From contig CAWCVJ010000003.1 of the NCBI GenBank assembly GCA_963799065.1, positions 930,001 through 994,000 of the forward strand: a DNA stretch of 64,000 nucleotides, read 5' to 3'. The DNA is from JAJPHW01 sp963799065 (GTDB lineage: Bacteria > Acidobacteriota > Terriglobia > Terriglobales > Acidobacteriaceae). Shown here piece after piece: positions 1 through 8,628 of the stretch (position 1 is the first letter of the stretch; each line of letters opens with the position of its first letter). The notes below the pieces were generated by a model that was not told the DNA's origin, did no database searches, and saw nothing but the letters and a program-made list of their open reading frames with translations. Position numbers and translations under genes: made by a program.

Positions 1-1262
1 CGACGCTTAACAACGGAGTGGCAAGTCTTAGCTACACGTTCAACTCCGCGGGCCCGCAGACGATCACTGCCACCTATTCCGGCGATGCGAATTTCCTGGG
101 AGGCACTTCACCTCCGCTGCAACAGGTGGTGAATCAAGCCGGCACCGCGACCACGATCACCTCCAACTTGAATCCATCGGTGGTGGGGCAGTCTGTCACT
201 TTTACGGCGATGGTGTCGAGCAGCGGGGGTGTGCCGACGGGCACGGTCAAGTTTATGTCCGGAACCGCGACTCTGGGGAACGCGACGCTCAGTAATGGGG
301 TGGCAAGTTTTAGCTATACGTTCAGCTCTGCGGGGACGCAGACCATTACTGCCGTCTATTCCGGCGACCCGAATTTTTTGGGAAGCACTTCATCGCCATT
401 GCAGCAAGTGGTAAATCAAGCGGCTTCGACGACCATGCTGACTTCCAACTTGAACCCATCCGCGGTTGGACAGTCGGTCATTTTTACGGCGACGGTGTCG
501 AGCAATGGCGGTATGCCGACGGGCACAGTCAAATTCACGTCCGGAGCAACGACCTTGGGGAACTCGACGCTTACTAACGGAGTGGCGACTCTTAGCTACA
601 CATTCAACTCCGCGGGCCCGCAGACCATCACTGCCGCCTATTCCGGCGATGCTAATTTCCTGGGAAGCACTTCAACCCCCTTACCGCAGGTCGTGGTTCA
701 AGCCAGCACCGTGACCACGCTGAGCTCCAGCGTGAATCCATCCCAGGTTGGACAGTCGGTCATTTTTACCGCGACCGTATCGAGCAGCGGGGGTACGCCG
801 ACGGGCACGGTCACATTCATGAAGGGAAATGTCATCCTCGGTTCTTCAACCCTCAGTGGCGGCCAGGCCAGTTTTATCGCAGTCTTCCTGGGATATGGAG
901 TCAAGTCCATCACGGCGTCCTATTCCGGCGACGCTAATTTCGTGGGCAGTGCTTCATCACCGCTTGAGCAAGCGGTAAATCCCGCCAGCACGACGACGAT
1001 GCTGGTTTCGGCTCCGAATCCGTCAAGCCGCGGTCAATCTGTCACCTTAACGGCGACGGTGGCACCGCAATACGGAGGTGCCCCCACTGGCACGGTTACG
1101 TTTATGCAGAATGGAAACGTCATCGGGTTGTCCCCGCTCGTGGGCGGACAGGCGATCTTCAGCAAGATTTTTAACAATCCCGGGACAAAACCGCTCAGCG
1201 CAGTCTACTCCGGCGACATGAACTTTCTCGGCAGTACGGGAACGACAACGCAAACCGTCCAG
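1..1262 (+). repeat. 282-bp in-frame tandem repeats encoding Ig-like domains
   Basis: About 4.5 direct copies have an exact 282-bp period, visible from the recurring GQS codons at 189, 471, 753 and 1035. The first three units are very similar at the nucleotide level, for example around 196, 478 and 760. The last unit has diverged. This pattern suggests recent duplication or gene conversion in the interior with an older terminal domain. The array is prone to collapse in assembly. Confidence 0.85.
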
Positions 1263-1265
1263 TAA
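1..1265 (+). CDS. Tandem bacterial Ig-like repeat protein, 3' part (5' end outside window)
   Basis: The frame is open from the first full codon of the window to the TAA at 1263, so the start lies upstream. About 4.5 copies of a 94-residue bacterial Ig-like (Big_3 type) domain are visible. Each copy has the pattern NPSxVGQSVxFTAxVSS, then PTGTVxF, then a YSGDxNFLGS strand near its end. The same codon recurs at 189, 471, 753 and 1035, giving an exact 282-bp period. The protein ends in TQTVQ with no anchor, sorting motif or PEP-CTERM tail. Such repeats usually form extended stalks of secreted or surface proteins, but the function-defining N-terminus is missing here. The lectin-Ig protein near 33-36 kb carries related repeats and ends in the same five residues. 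Confidence is high for the repeat family and low for a specific role. Confidence 0.85.
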   Translation, partial: TLNNGVASLSYTFNSAGPQTITATYSGDANFLGGTSPPLQQVVNQAGTATTITSNLNPSVVGQSVTFTAMVSSSGGVPTGTVKFMSGTATLGNATLSNGVASFSYTFSSAGTQTITAVYSGDPNFLGSTSSPLQQVVNQAASTTMLTSNLNPSAVGQSVIFTATVSSNGGMPTGTVKFTSGATTLGNSTLTNGVATLSYTFNSAGPQTITAAYSGDANFLGSTSTPLPQVVVQASTVTTLSSSVNPSQVGQSVIFTATVSSSGGTPTGTVTFMKGNVILGSSTLSGGQASFIAVFLGYGVKSITASYSGDANFVGSASSPLEQAVNPASTTTMLVSAPNPSSRGQSVTLTATVAPQYGGAPTGTVTFMQNGNVIGLSPLVGGQAIFSKIFNNPGTKPLSAVYSGDMNFLGSTGTTTQTVQ

Positions 1266-1380
1266 CGGGGGGGGAACAAACTGCGGAGGGTTCGACTCTC
1301 GAACTTGCCTCCATCGCCGCTTGTAATCACCCGCCACGTGCGCCGATGCTATACTGCCTCGTCGGCCCGCCGGAATCTCC

Positions 1381-2604
1381 ATGTCGTCAGCTCAAGATAC
1401 ACTTTCCAGACCCAAGGCGCTGACTGCGCGCGCCTTCCGCGCTCTCGATGAGCTGGATGAATTGTCTGAGGCGTGGGACGATTTGCTTGCTGAATACCCT
1501 CCGGCAGCGACATTTTGCACGCTTGACTGGCTGGTCTCCTGGTGGTGCAGCTTTGGGAAGGGCAGGGAACTGCTGGTACTGGCCTGGTTCGATTCGGACA
1601 AGCGTTTGATCGGGTTGGCCCCGCTCTCCATCTCGTGGGAGCGCTTCGGATCGTTTCTTCCGTTGCGAGTGATGCGACTGATGGGCGATGGCAGTGGCGA
1701 CTCCGACAATCTCGACCTGCCGGTTCGCCCTGGCTTTGCGGAGAGCGTGGCGCACCAGATTGTCGACTACCTGAAGCAGCACAGCCGGGAATGGGATCTT
1801 TGCCAGTTCAACACCCTTCCCACCGATTCGCTGGTTGCTCCCCATCTCCTGGAAGTGCTCAAGCGAGACTGGACTTTCATTGAACATCCCAGTCCGCGTT
1901 CCGCGATTCCTCTGCCTACAGTCTGGAATGATTATCTGGAGCAGCTTTCCGGCGAAGATCGCAAGAATCTGGAACGTTATAGCCGTCGCCTCGAAAAGCG
2001 CTACGCGACGAAAATCTACCGCTGCGCCAGTGAGAGCCAATTGCCCGCCAGTCTGGAGGCTCTCTTTCGACTTCACCAATTGCGTTGGGAAAGCGCCGGG
2101 GAGCCAGGGTCATTCGCTTCCGCTGCCAGACGCGACTTTTATCAAAGGCTCAGCCGCCGCCTGTTGCAACGCGGTTTGCTCGAGTTGTGGGTCATGGAAC
2201 TGGACGGAAACATCGCGGCTGTGCAATTCGCATTTCGCTTCGGAGATCGTGTTTTTCAGTTGCAAGAGGGCAACGATCCTGAACGCGCGTCGGATCGCGT
2301 AGGATTTCTGCTGCGAGGCGAAGTGTTGAAGCACCTCATTGCGGAAGGCGTGCGAGTCTACGATTTCCTCGGTGGAACCGACCCTTACAAGACGCGTTGG
2401 GGCGCTCGCCCAGGCTGCTATAGAAACTTTCATTTCGCCCGTTCTTTCTCTAAAGGCGGGGCCTGGCTCCTGGGCTCGCACTTCGCCGATCGCACGAAAG
2501 AGTGGTTACGCACAGCCCTTCCCGGAGGAGCCTGGAGCTTTTTGCATCGAATGAACTTAGCGCTCAAAGGGAAGTCGCATTCGCCGACGCAAGATCAGAC
2601 TTAG
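1381..2604 (+). CDS. GNAT acyltransferase, BioF2-like/FemAB-type (Acetyltransf_6)
   Basis: A 407-residue soluble protein of the CelD/BcsL or FemAB-like GNAT family (PF13480), often found in exopolysaccharide clusters. The N-terminal part has the typical W-x-x-L and FCTLDWLVSWW segment. The core acyltransferase domain (about residues 170-340) contains LHQLRWES, then AAVQFAFRFGD, and the end motif YDFLGGTDPYKTRWG. The likely role is transfer of an acyl or aminoacyl group to a polysaccharide precursor in the cytoplasm. The substrate cannot be read from sequence. The ATG at 1381 is the first good start after the upstream stop. The 3' end lies 3 bp from the stop of the convergent decarboxylase, leaving no room for separate terminators. 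Two further GNATs of related or similar type lie at 7.4-9.7 kb. Confidence 0.85.
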   Translation: MSSAQDTLSRPKALTARAFRALDELDELSEAWDDLLAEYPPAATFCTLDWLVSWWCSFGKGRELLVLAWFDSDKRLIGLAPLSISWERFGSFLPLRVMRLMGDGSGDSDNLDLPVRPGFAESVAHQIVDYLKQHSREWDLCQFNTLPTDSLVAPHLLEVLKRDWTFIEHPSPRSAIPLPTVWNDYLEQLSGEDRKNLERYSRRLEKRYATKIYRCASESQLPASLEALFRLHQLRWESAGEPGSFASAARRDFYQRLSRRLLQRGLLELWVMELDGNIAAVQFAFRFGDRVFQLQEGNDPERASDRVGFLLRGEVLKHLIAEGVRVYDFLGGTDPYKTRWGARPGCYRNFHFARSFSKGGAWLLGSHFADRTKEWLRTALPGGAWSFLHRMNLALKGKSHSPTQDQT

Positions 2605-2607
2605 CTT

Positions 2608-3942
2608 TCAGGCCGGGGTTTCGGCGGCGACGCTGACAGACTGCACATCTCGTAATGAGTCTTCGAACGACCCGCGTCGGCGAATAACAAAATCCTGACC
2701 ATTCTCAACCCACACCTCCGCGGGAGGAGGATGGCTCAGGAAACCGAGCGGGCTGGCCGTGCGTGCGTACGCTCCAGATTGAAAAATGCCGATGAGGTCG
2801 CCGACTTCCATGTCAGGTAGGCGCACCGCACGACCCAGCGTGTCCAGCGGAGTACATAGCGGGCCGACCACTTCCACCGTTTCCCTGGCGTCCGCGTTGA
2901 ACTTGTTCAAGGCCGCGAGAGGGAAATTGCGTTTAATCACTTGTCCCAGGTTGCCGGAGGCCGCCAAATGGTGATTCATTCCGCCATCGAGAATCAGATA
3001 CTTCTTGCCGCGCGAGGTCTTGATGTCGTTGATCGCGGTGACATAAATTCCGGACTCGCCGACCAGAAATCGGCCGGGCTCGATCAGGAATTGGGTGGCA
3101 GAGAAACAAGCCTCGCCTTCGATTTCAGCCATCAATTCATGTAGGCCCTCGCCCAAAAAATCGAGATTGAGCGCTGTGTCCCCTTGGAAATAGGGGATGC
3201 CCAGGCCGCCCCCGAAATCCAGCGTATGAATAGGAACCCTGGTAGTCGCGGCTGCCAGTCTTGCGATCTCCAGGCCCTTGCGGTACTGCGCCAGCAACAG
3301 TTTGTAGTCGAGGATCTGAGTTCCGACAAACAAATGGATTCCGCGAAAGTCTAGATTAGGGTCGCCCGCAACGCGTCGCAGCAGCGGCTCCATTTTTTCT
3401 TCATCAACTCCGAACGGCGCTGACTTTCCGCCCATCAACATCGCCCCACCCTGTCCAGCCTCGTTGGGATTTACTCGAAGAGCGACTTGTGTGCGTGTGC
3501 GCAGGTGCTGGGTGATGGAGCTGATGCGTTCGAGCTCCAGCTCCGACTCGGCATGAATTTCGCCAATGCCTTGCGCGATCACGTACTCGAGTTCCGCTGG
3601 AGTTTTGCCGGGCCCGGCAAATAATATTTTCTCCGGAGCACAGCCCGCGCTGCGGGCCTGATGGAACTCGCCAGCGGAAGCAATCTCCAGCCCACAGCCT
3701 TTCTCCAGAAAAAATTTTAGAAACGCAGGATTCGGATTTGCCTTTACCGAGTAACTGATGGCAAAACGTTTCGGCAGGGCGTTACGGAAAGCGGCGTAAG
3801 TTCGTTCCAGAGTTTCGCGGTCGTATATGAAAATCGGCGTTCCGTGGCGGGCGACGATCGAGGAGACATCGATCCCGCCCACGACTAACTCGCCGCCTTT
3901 CGCTTTCCAGTGGGAGGTGACGAACTCCGGTAGCGAACTCAT
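2608..3942 (-). CDS. PLP-dependent decarboxylase, exosortase-A-system-associated type (LysA-like)
   Basis: A 444-residue fold-III (alanine racemase-like) decarboxylase related to diaminopimelate and ornithine decarboxylases. The PLP lysine lies in SYSVKANPNP (about residue 67). The glycine loop is DFGGGLGIPYF, and the substrate-side residues are in EPGRFLVGESG and GPLCTPLD, which includes the conserved Cys. The HHLAASGNLGQVIKRN segment is typical of the subgroup named for exosortase A clusters (TIGR03099-like, recalled from memory). It is translationally coupled to the acyl ligase upstream: its ATG overlaps that gene's TGA in an ATGA. It probably decarboxylates an amino acid or amino-acyl intermediate for polysaccharide decoration. 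A housekeeping lysA role is less likely given the partner genes. Confidence 0.85.
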   Translation of the reverse strand: MSSLPEFVTSHWKAKGGELVVGGIDVSSIVARHGTPIFIYDRETLERTYAAFRNALPKRFAISYSVKANPNPAFLKFFLEKGCGLEIASAGEFHQARSAGCAPEKILFAGPGKTPAELEYVIAQGIGEIHAESELELERISSITQHLRTRTQVALRVNPNEAGQGGAMLMGGKSAPFGVDEEKMEPLLRRVAGDPNLDFRGIHLFVGTQILDYKLLLAQYRKGLEIARLAAATTRVPIHTLDFGGGLGIPYFQGDTALNLDFLGEGLHELMAEIEGEACFSATQFLIEPGRFLVGESGIYVTAINDIKTSRGKKYLILDGGMNHHLAASGNLGQVIKRNFPLAALNKFNADARETVEVVGPLCTPLDTLGRAVRLPDMEVGDLIGIFQSGAYARTASPLGFLSHPPPAEVWVENGQDFVIRRRGSFEDSLRDVQSVSVAAETPA

Positions 3943-5516
3943 CGCAACCCTTCCCGTCGCCGCAAAGCCGGATAATCCACTTTGCCACTGCTGGTCTTGG
4001 GAAGCTCCTCGAGGACTTCAATGCTGCGCGGCACCATATACCGGGGCATCCTGTCTTCGCAGAATGTGAGCAGGGCGGCTTCGTCAACGCCGTCGCCATC
4101 TCGTGGAATCACGAATATCTTCACCGCTTGCCCCATCACCTCGTCGGGAATCCCGATGGCCGCGGCGTGCCGTACTTGCCCGCTCTGAAACACGACCTCT
4201 TCCACCTCGGTTGGGCTGATGCGAAAACCGGAGCACTTGATCATGGCGTCGCGTCGCCCAACGTAATAGAGAAAACCGTCTTCATCCGAACGAACTAAAT
4301 CGCCCGAATAACAAACGCGCTCGACATCGCCCACTTCGGGCGGCAGCAAGGGGTTTGGCTTCAGGACTTGATCGGTGGCCTCGGGATTTCCCCAATATCC
4401 CATCGAAACTGTCGGTCCACGATGCACGAGTTCGCCCACTTCGCCCGGTTTACAGAGTTTCCCCTCTTCGTCGAGCAGAAGAATCTCAGTGTCGGGGATT
4501 GCCTTCCCCATCGAGTTGGGCCGGCGATCTAGTTCTTCGGGCGGAAGATAGGTGGAGCGGAAAGCCTCGGTCAGTCCGTACATCAGGAATACTTTTGTGT
4601 TCGGCAGTGCGGCGCGCAGGGTTGCCAGGACATTCTGCGGCATATGTCCGCCGGTGTTCGTGATGTAACGCAAAGCCGGCGGCGGATTTTTCTGCAAGGT
4701 CGAGTTGGGTTGCGCCAACAGGCTCCAAACCGTGGGCACACCCGCCAAACCTGTGATGCGTTCTTTCACCAGCATATCCACGATCTGCTTTGCGAATACG
4801 AAGTTGATCAGCATCAGCGTACCACCCTGCTGAAAGGCCGTCGTCAGCTGATTCAAGCCGGCATCGAAGGTGAACGGCAGCACGGCCAGAATGCGGTCGG
4901 CGGACGTGATGCTGAGATAGGTCGACACGATGGTCGCGCCCGCCATCAGGTTGGCGTGACTGAGCATGACTCCCTTGGGTTTGCCGGTCGAACCTGAAGT
5001 GTAGAGGATCGCGCCCAGATCTTTCTCGATGCCCCAGTCCGGCAACTCATTGTGCGGCGCGGCTTTGGTCATCGCCTCGAAATCGTGGGTGGGGAGATTC
5101 GTATTTACAGGCTCTGCGCCGTCGGCCACGACCACAAGAAATCTGAGCGACTGAATATCGGGAAGAACGGAGGCAAGCGACTCGAGTTTTTCCGCAGTAA
5201 CGATCAGAGCTGTGACGCCGCAGTCCCGCGCAATATGCGCAACCTGCTCGGGAAAGAAAACAGTATTGATGGGGACGAACACGCCGCCAGCCTGCGAAAC
5301 CCCAAAGATCGAAACCACCTGGGCCACCCCGGGATCGAGATGGATGCCCACGCGCTCGCCCCGCAGCAATCCTGCGGTGCGCAAACCGAACGCCAGCCCC
5401 GCAACGCGACGGCTGACCTCCAAATAGTTGAGGCGCTCGTCGCCGCCGACGAGAGCTTCCTTATCCGGGAAGCGGGCCGAGCTGTTGCGCAGCATGTGAT
5501 GTAGTAGGAAGTCCAT
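3939..5516 (-). CDS. Acyl-CoA ligase (AMP-forming), exosortase-A-system-associated type
   Basis: A member of the ANL adenylation superfamily. The phosphate-binding loop YTSGSTGKPKGV is near residue 165. MYGLTEAFRSTY follows at about residue 310, YSGDLVRSDEDGFLYYVGRRD at about 400, and the C-terminal lysine region is LPKTSSGKVDYPAL. The ATG at 5516 is preferred over an upstream ATG at 5573, because family members begin close to the L-H-H-M-L segment and the extra 19 residues look like leader. It activates a carboxylate as acyl-AMP and passes it to CoA or a carrier protein; the ACP encoded at 11.1-11.4 kb is an obvious candidate acceptor. It overlaps the PLP decarboxylase by 4 bp (ATGA), so the two are co-translated. 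Family assignment is firm; the substrate is unknown. Confidence 0.85.
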   Translation of the reverse strand: MDFLLHHMLRNSSARFPDKEALVGGDERLNYLEVSRRVAGLAFGLRTAGLLRGERVGIHLDPGVAQVVSIFGVSQAGGVFVPINTVFFPEQVAHIARDCGVTALIVTAEKLESLASVLPDIQSLRFLVVVADGAEPVNTNLPTHDFEAMTKAAPHNELPDWGIEKDLGAILYTSGSTGKPKGVMLSHANLMAGATIVSTYLSITSADRILAVLPFTFDAGLNQLTTAFQQGGTLMLINFVFAKQIVDMLVKERITGLAGVPTVWSLLAQPNSTLQKNPPPALRYITNTGGHMPQNVLATLRAALPNTKVFLMYGLTEAFRSTYLPPEELDRRPNSMGKAIPDTEILLLDEEGKLCKPGEVGELVHRGPTVSMGYWGNPEATDQVLKPNPLLPPEVGDVERVCYSGDLVRSDEDGFLYYVGRRDAMIKCSGFRISPTEVEEVVFQSGQVRHAAAIGIPDEVMGQAVKIFVIPRDGDGVDEAALLTFCEDRMPRYMVPRSIEVLEELPKTSSGKVDYPALRRREGLR

Positions 5517-5701
5517 TCGCTTTCTTTCTCGATTTTTTCGTAACGTGATCCCGCCTTTGAAGCTGAAATTCAATTGTAGATTCTTGGCTGCCTTGTCACC
5601 GAGGAGGCGTGCGGGATTACGTTTTTTTCATCTGATATTCATCTGCGCTTCACATGGCACTGTTTCGCGAGGGGTACTGTTCCTCAATTGGCCATTAGGT
5701 T

Positions 5702-5714
5702 GACGGAGGTTTTT
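5702..5714 (+). promoter_or_regulatory. Strong Shine-Dalgarno for the ATG at 5715
   Basis: GACGGAGGT followed by a short T-rich spacer lies directly before the ATG at 5715. It is one of the best ribosome binding sites in the window. It supports 5715 as the real start of the FG-GAP protein, although the frame breaks about 95 bp later. Confidence 0.7.
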
Positions 5715-7416
5715 ATGTGGCTAGGCGCAAATATTTCACAATGTCGCGGCACAAGCGTTCTATCGCTAGTAGCTTCCCTCATCAGTTTCACTGCCATCGT
5801 CTACTCAGCGAGCGGTCGCAGGTCAAGCTTGGGATGTGATTAAGTACAGTGCAACCAATACCGCCAGCGACACTTTTGCCTACAACCAGTTGGACGGCGG
5901 CGCACCGCTGGGCTGGTTCCCAGACGGCTCTCGGGGGCCAATGTGGAATAACTCTTTAGGTAATGTCGGGGTAGTAGTCGGCGCGGCCGATTTCGACCTA
6001 AACGGAACCACAGATCTTATCACTCAGGACGCCTCCACAGGGCAGGTGTGGGTGAGTTTCTTCCAGGGCTCGTACTTTCAGTCGCCGCTGGGCTCCGGTA
6101 ACCCCTACTCAGTACCATGTCCGGGCCAAGGCTGGAAGGTTGAGGCGATTGGCGATCTCAACGGGGATGGACACCCGGATATTCTTTATTTCAGTCCGAG
6201 CACCGGGGCGCGGGAGGTTTATTTTTACGGCGGAGCGCAGGGGATCACTGAAGTGGGCGCAGTTGCACCCGTGTCACCCGCTTTACCGTCAACTCAGCCC
6301 GTTGTGGCGATCGCTGACATCAATGGAGATGGTCAAGCCGATCTGATGACCCAGGGCACCAACAGCTCCAACGTATTGGTAAACTACCTTTCCTCAAGCC
6401 CAGGTTTTACCAGTTTTACAATAACCTCCTCATCGTATATGAACGCGGTTGAGCCGCACGGATGGGTCGTAGTCGGCGCGATGGACGTCAACGGCGACGG
6501 TTACCCTGATCTTTTTTATATGAACACTTCAACCGGTGAGGTAACTGTGAATTTATTCATCGGAACCACCTACCAAAGCTGGACTGATGTCGAATGGGTA
6601 TCCGCAAGCAAAAAGCTATTCATCTCCCCTCGGATAAAGCCGTCCAGTACGTCGCAGGCATTATTGTTCGTTGGAACCGGTACCTCCGCTCCGGATTACC
6701 TTGCCGAAGAGCGCGAGCTTGACGCAATGGGTTTGCGATACGACACTGCGAGCGCTAGTGGCGAGATCTCAGCGACGGTGGAATTGAACTCGATGACGCA
6801 AGCGCAGCTGAACGCCTATCAGCTCTTTATCGTGCCTGGAGGGAACGATGGTGAAATAGTCGGCTCTTGGCATGGGAGCGGTTACTCTCACGACACGCGC
6901 CAAATGATACAAGAAGCAGTCTTACAGGGCGCTGTCAGTTATCTCGGAATATGCGCAGGCTCTTTCGTGGCAGGCGATCCCCGAGTCAACCTGATGGGTA
7001 TAGTGCCGCTGCCTCTATCTCGAGATGGGAACTATTTCGACTTATATTCTCAGTATTACGTAGATGGGGAGGATCCCAACGCCAACACGATGGTAGAGCT
7101 CTCGCTGCCCGCTGGCTCGCAATTCGGCTCACCAATGGATACGTTCTGGTTTGACGGCCCACAGCTAGCGGGTTTCGGAAGTGTTATCGCACAGTACCCA
7201 GACGGCACGCCCGCGGTCGCCGACGGGTACGTTACGAACAGCGGGAACAACGGCTTCTTGGTGCTCTCAGGACTTCATCCCGAAGCGCCGGTGACTTGGT
7301 TCGAATCCCCGCCTTACGATCTGACGCTGAGCGGTAACCCGATCCAAACTGATTTCTCCTTTGCAGCAAGCCTCATCAATGCCGCTCTGACGAAAACGCC
7401 CTTGCCGCACTTTTAG
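5715..7416 (+). CDS. Secreted FG-GAP/VCBS propeller protein with C-terminal BPL_N-like amidotransferase domain; apparent frameshift in signal peptide
   Basis: Two frames together make one protein. From the ATG at 5715, with a strong SD, a 42-codon ORF reads as a signal peptide and stops at 5841. The main frame (open from 5773, first GTG at 5836, 526 aa to 7416) lacks a signal. Skipping one base near 5811 joins them as ...VYSAAVAGQAWD, a normal signal cleavage region. Numbered from 5836, four FG-GAP-type calcium loops (DLNGDGHPD-like) sit near residues 52, 106, 160 and 216. They are followed by a class-I glutamine-amidotransferase-like domain (about 275-526) with GICAGSF (Cys373) and GLHPE (His481, Glu483). 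That is a complete potential C-H-E triad, most like the biotin-protein-ligase N-terminal family. The substrate is unknown. It may be a pseudogene or contain a sequencing error. Confidence 0.75.
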
Positions 7417-7433
7417 CGTCTGTCCGGGGGAAC

Positions 7434-8591
7434 TCACGCTGGCTTTCCGCCCTGTCTGCCCGGGACTAGGCGGCCCACCATGGGCTTGAGCCCAGCTCCT
7501 ACGGCGTAAGCTAACGCTCCTACAGGTCCCCTAAAAACGAACCGATCACGAAATAAAAGCTTGAGCGGCATCCACTCCAACTTCCACTCTTGGTCGCGTC
7601 CCGTAATGTCGAAGGTATGAATGCCGCGCTCGGCACAATCCCTCATTATTTCGCCCACGATAAGATGACCGGGCGCCGACTCTTTGAAATCTTCGTTATA
7701 CGCCACGATTGGTGAGTGGCAGCGGCCATTGTAAGCAAGTGAAAAATGCGCAGACAGAAGTTGGCCATTCAGTTCCAGCATGTACAGAGAAAAATACCCG
7801 AAGCGAGCGGCTGATTCGGCCAGCTCATTGAAGAACTGTCGAGTTCGAGGGTCGCAGTTAACGGCGCTATTGTTCCTTCCCTTCCAGCCGCTGGCCTCGA
7901 GCGCGAAGAAACGATTGATGGCATCGCGGTCAGCTGTAGCAATGCGATAAAACTTGAGTTGCCCCAATTCCTCCAGCCGTCGTCTGCGACGCCGTAGTTC
8001 TCTTCGCAACTTGGAGTTGGGAGGCATCTTTTCCAGCAGCTCAGGATCGGAGGGAATCGGCCCATAGGGGTTTACCGTCTCTTCCATTTGAAAGGTAAGG
8101 AATCCATCTGATTTGGCATTCTCCACTAACTGGCGGATCGCCCCACCCTCGGGCGTGTCGCGAAAGTGCAACACGTCCCAACCGCGCAAGCCTTTCAGAT
8201 AATTCCAGGCTGCGCTGATGGCAGCATCGCCCTCCGGAGCGGGGCGCCGCACCGCGTCGAAACGACCGCAATTAAAATCGACCGGAGCCCGCAATCTCCG
8301 CACCGGAACCTTGCCGAAAGTCGCTAGCTCTTCAACGAGCGGCAAAATCATTTGCAGGCGACCGTTTAGCCGAGTAGTGATTAATACGACTTTCGCCTCA
8401 GGAATTTTGTTTCGAATATGGGCTCGAATAAACTCTGGGCGGTAAAAGGGCTGGTCGTCTACAGCTTCGGCGCAAAGGCTGCGCCACTCATCCGCAAATC
8501 GGTCGACGATTTCCCACCCGCCGCGGTAGTCATTAACGACGAAAGACGACATTTCAAGCGGGGGCGCGTGGCTGGATGTGGGTGTTTCCAT
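7434..8591 (-). CDS. GNAT acyltransferase, BioF2-like/FemAB-type
   Basis: A 385-residue acyltransferase of the same broad family as the gene at 1381. The fold is recognisable from the N-terminal W-x-x-L and FYRPEFIRAHI region, an R-rich helix (KLRRELRRRRRRLEELG, about residue 195), FFALEASGWKGR, and the terminal YNGRCHSPIVAYNEDFKESAPGH-like acceptor segment. It is the last gene of a minus-strand operon after the ACP, ATP-grasp and frameshifted GNAT genes, starting 37 bp after the GNAT stop. FemAB-like enzymes use aminoacyl-tRNA or acyl thioesters. With an ACP in the same operon, an ACP-bound donor is plausible but inferred. The 3' end faces the FG-GAP gene with only 17 bp between stops. Confidence 0.82.
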   Translation of the reverse strand: METPTSSHAPPLEMSSFVVNDYRGGWEIVDRFADEWRSLCAEAVDDQPFYRPEFIRAHIRNKIPEAKVVLITTRLNGRLQMILPLVEELATFGKVPVRRLRAPVDFNCGRFDAVRRPAPEGDAAISAAWNYLKGLRGWDVLHFRDTPEGGAIRQLVENAKSDGFLTFQMEETVNPYGPIPSDPELLEKMPPNSKLRRELRRRRRRLEELGQLKFYRIATADRDAINRFFALEASGWKGRNNSAVNCDPRTRQFFNELAESAARFGYFSLYMLELNGQLLSAHFSLAYNGRCHSPIVAYNEDFKESAPGHLIVGEIMRDCAERGIHTFDITGRDQEWKLEWMPLKLLFRDRFVFRGPVGALAYAVGAGLKPMVGRLVPGRQGGKPA

Positions 8592-8628
8592 GGCGTTAAA
8601 AGGGCTTACTTCGAGTTGCCGCTAAACT

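Noticed and set aside
1387..2079. 230-residue minus-strand ORF under the GNAT gene
   Set aside because: It is antisense to a gene with clear family motifs and has no recognisable features of its own.
5665..5690. TGGCAC...GCG sequence upstream of the FG-GAP gene as a sigma-54 site
   Set aside because: The -12 element is poor and the spacing is one base short.
7274..7290. Fifteen-base match (TCATCCCGAAGCGCC) to the repeat at 43161
   Set aside because: It falls inside a conserved coding motif (HPEAP) of the amidotransferase-like domain and lacks the rest of the element, so it is probably chance.
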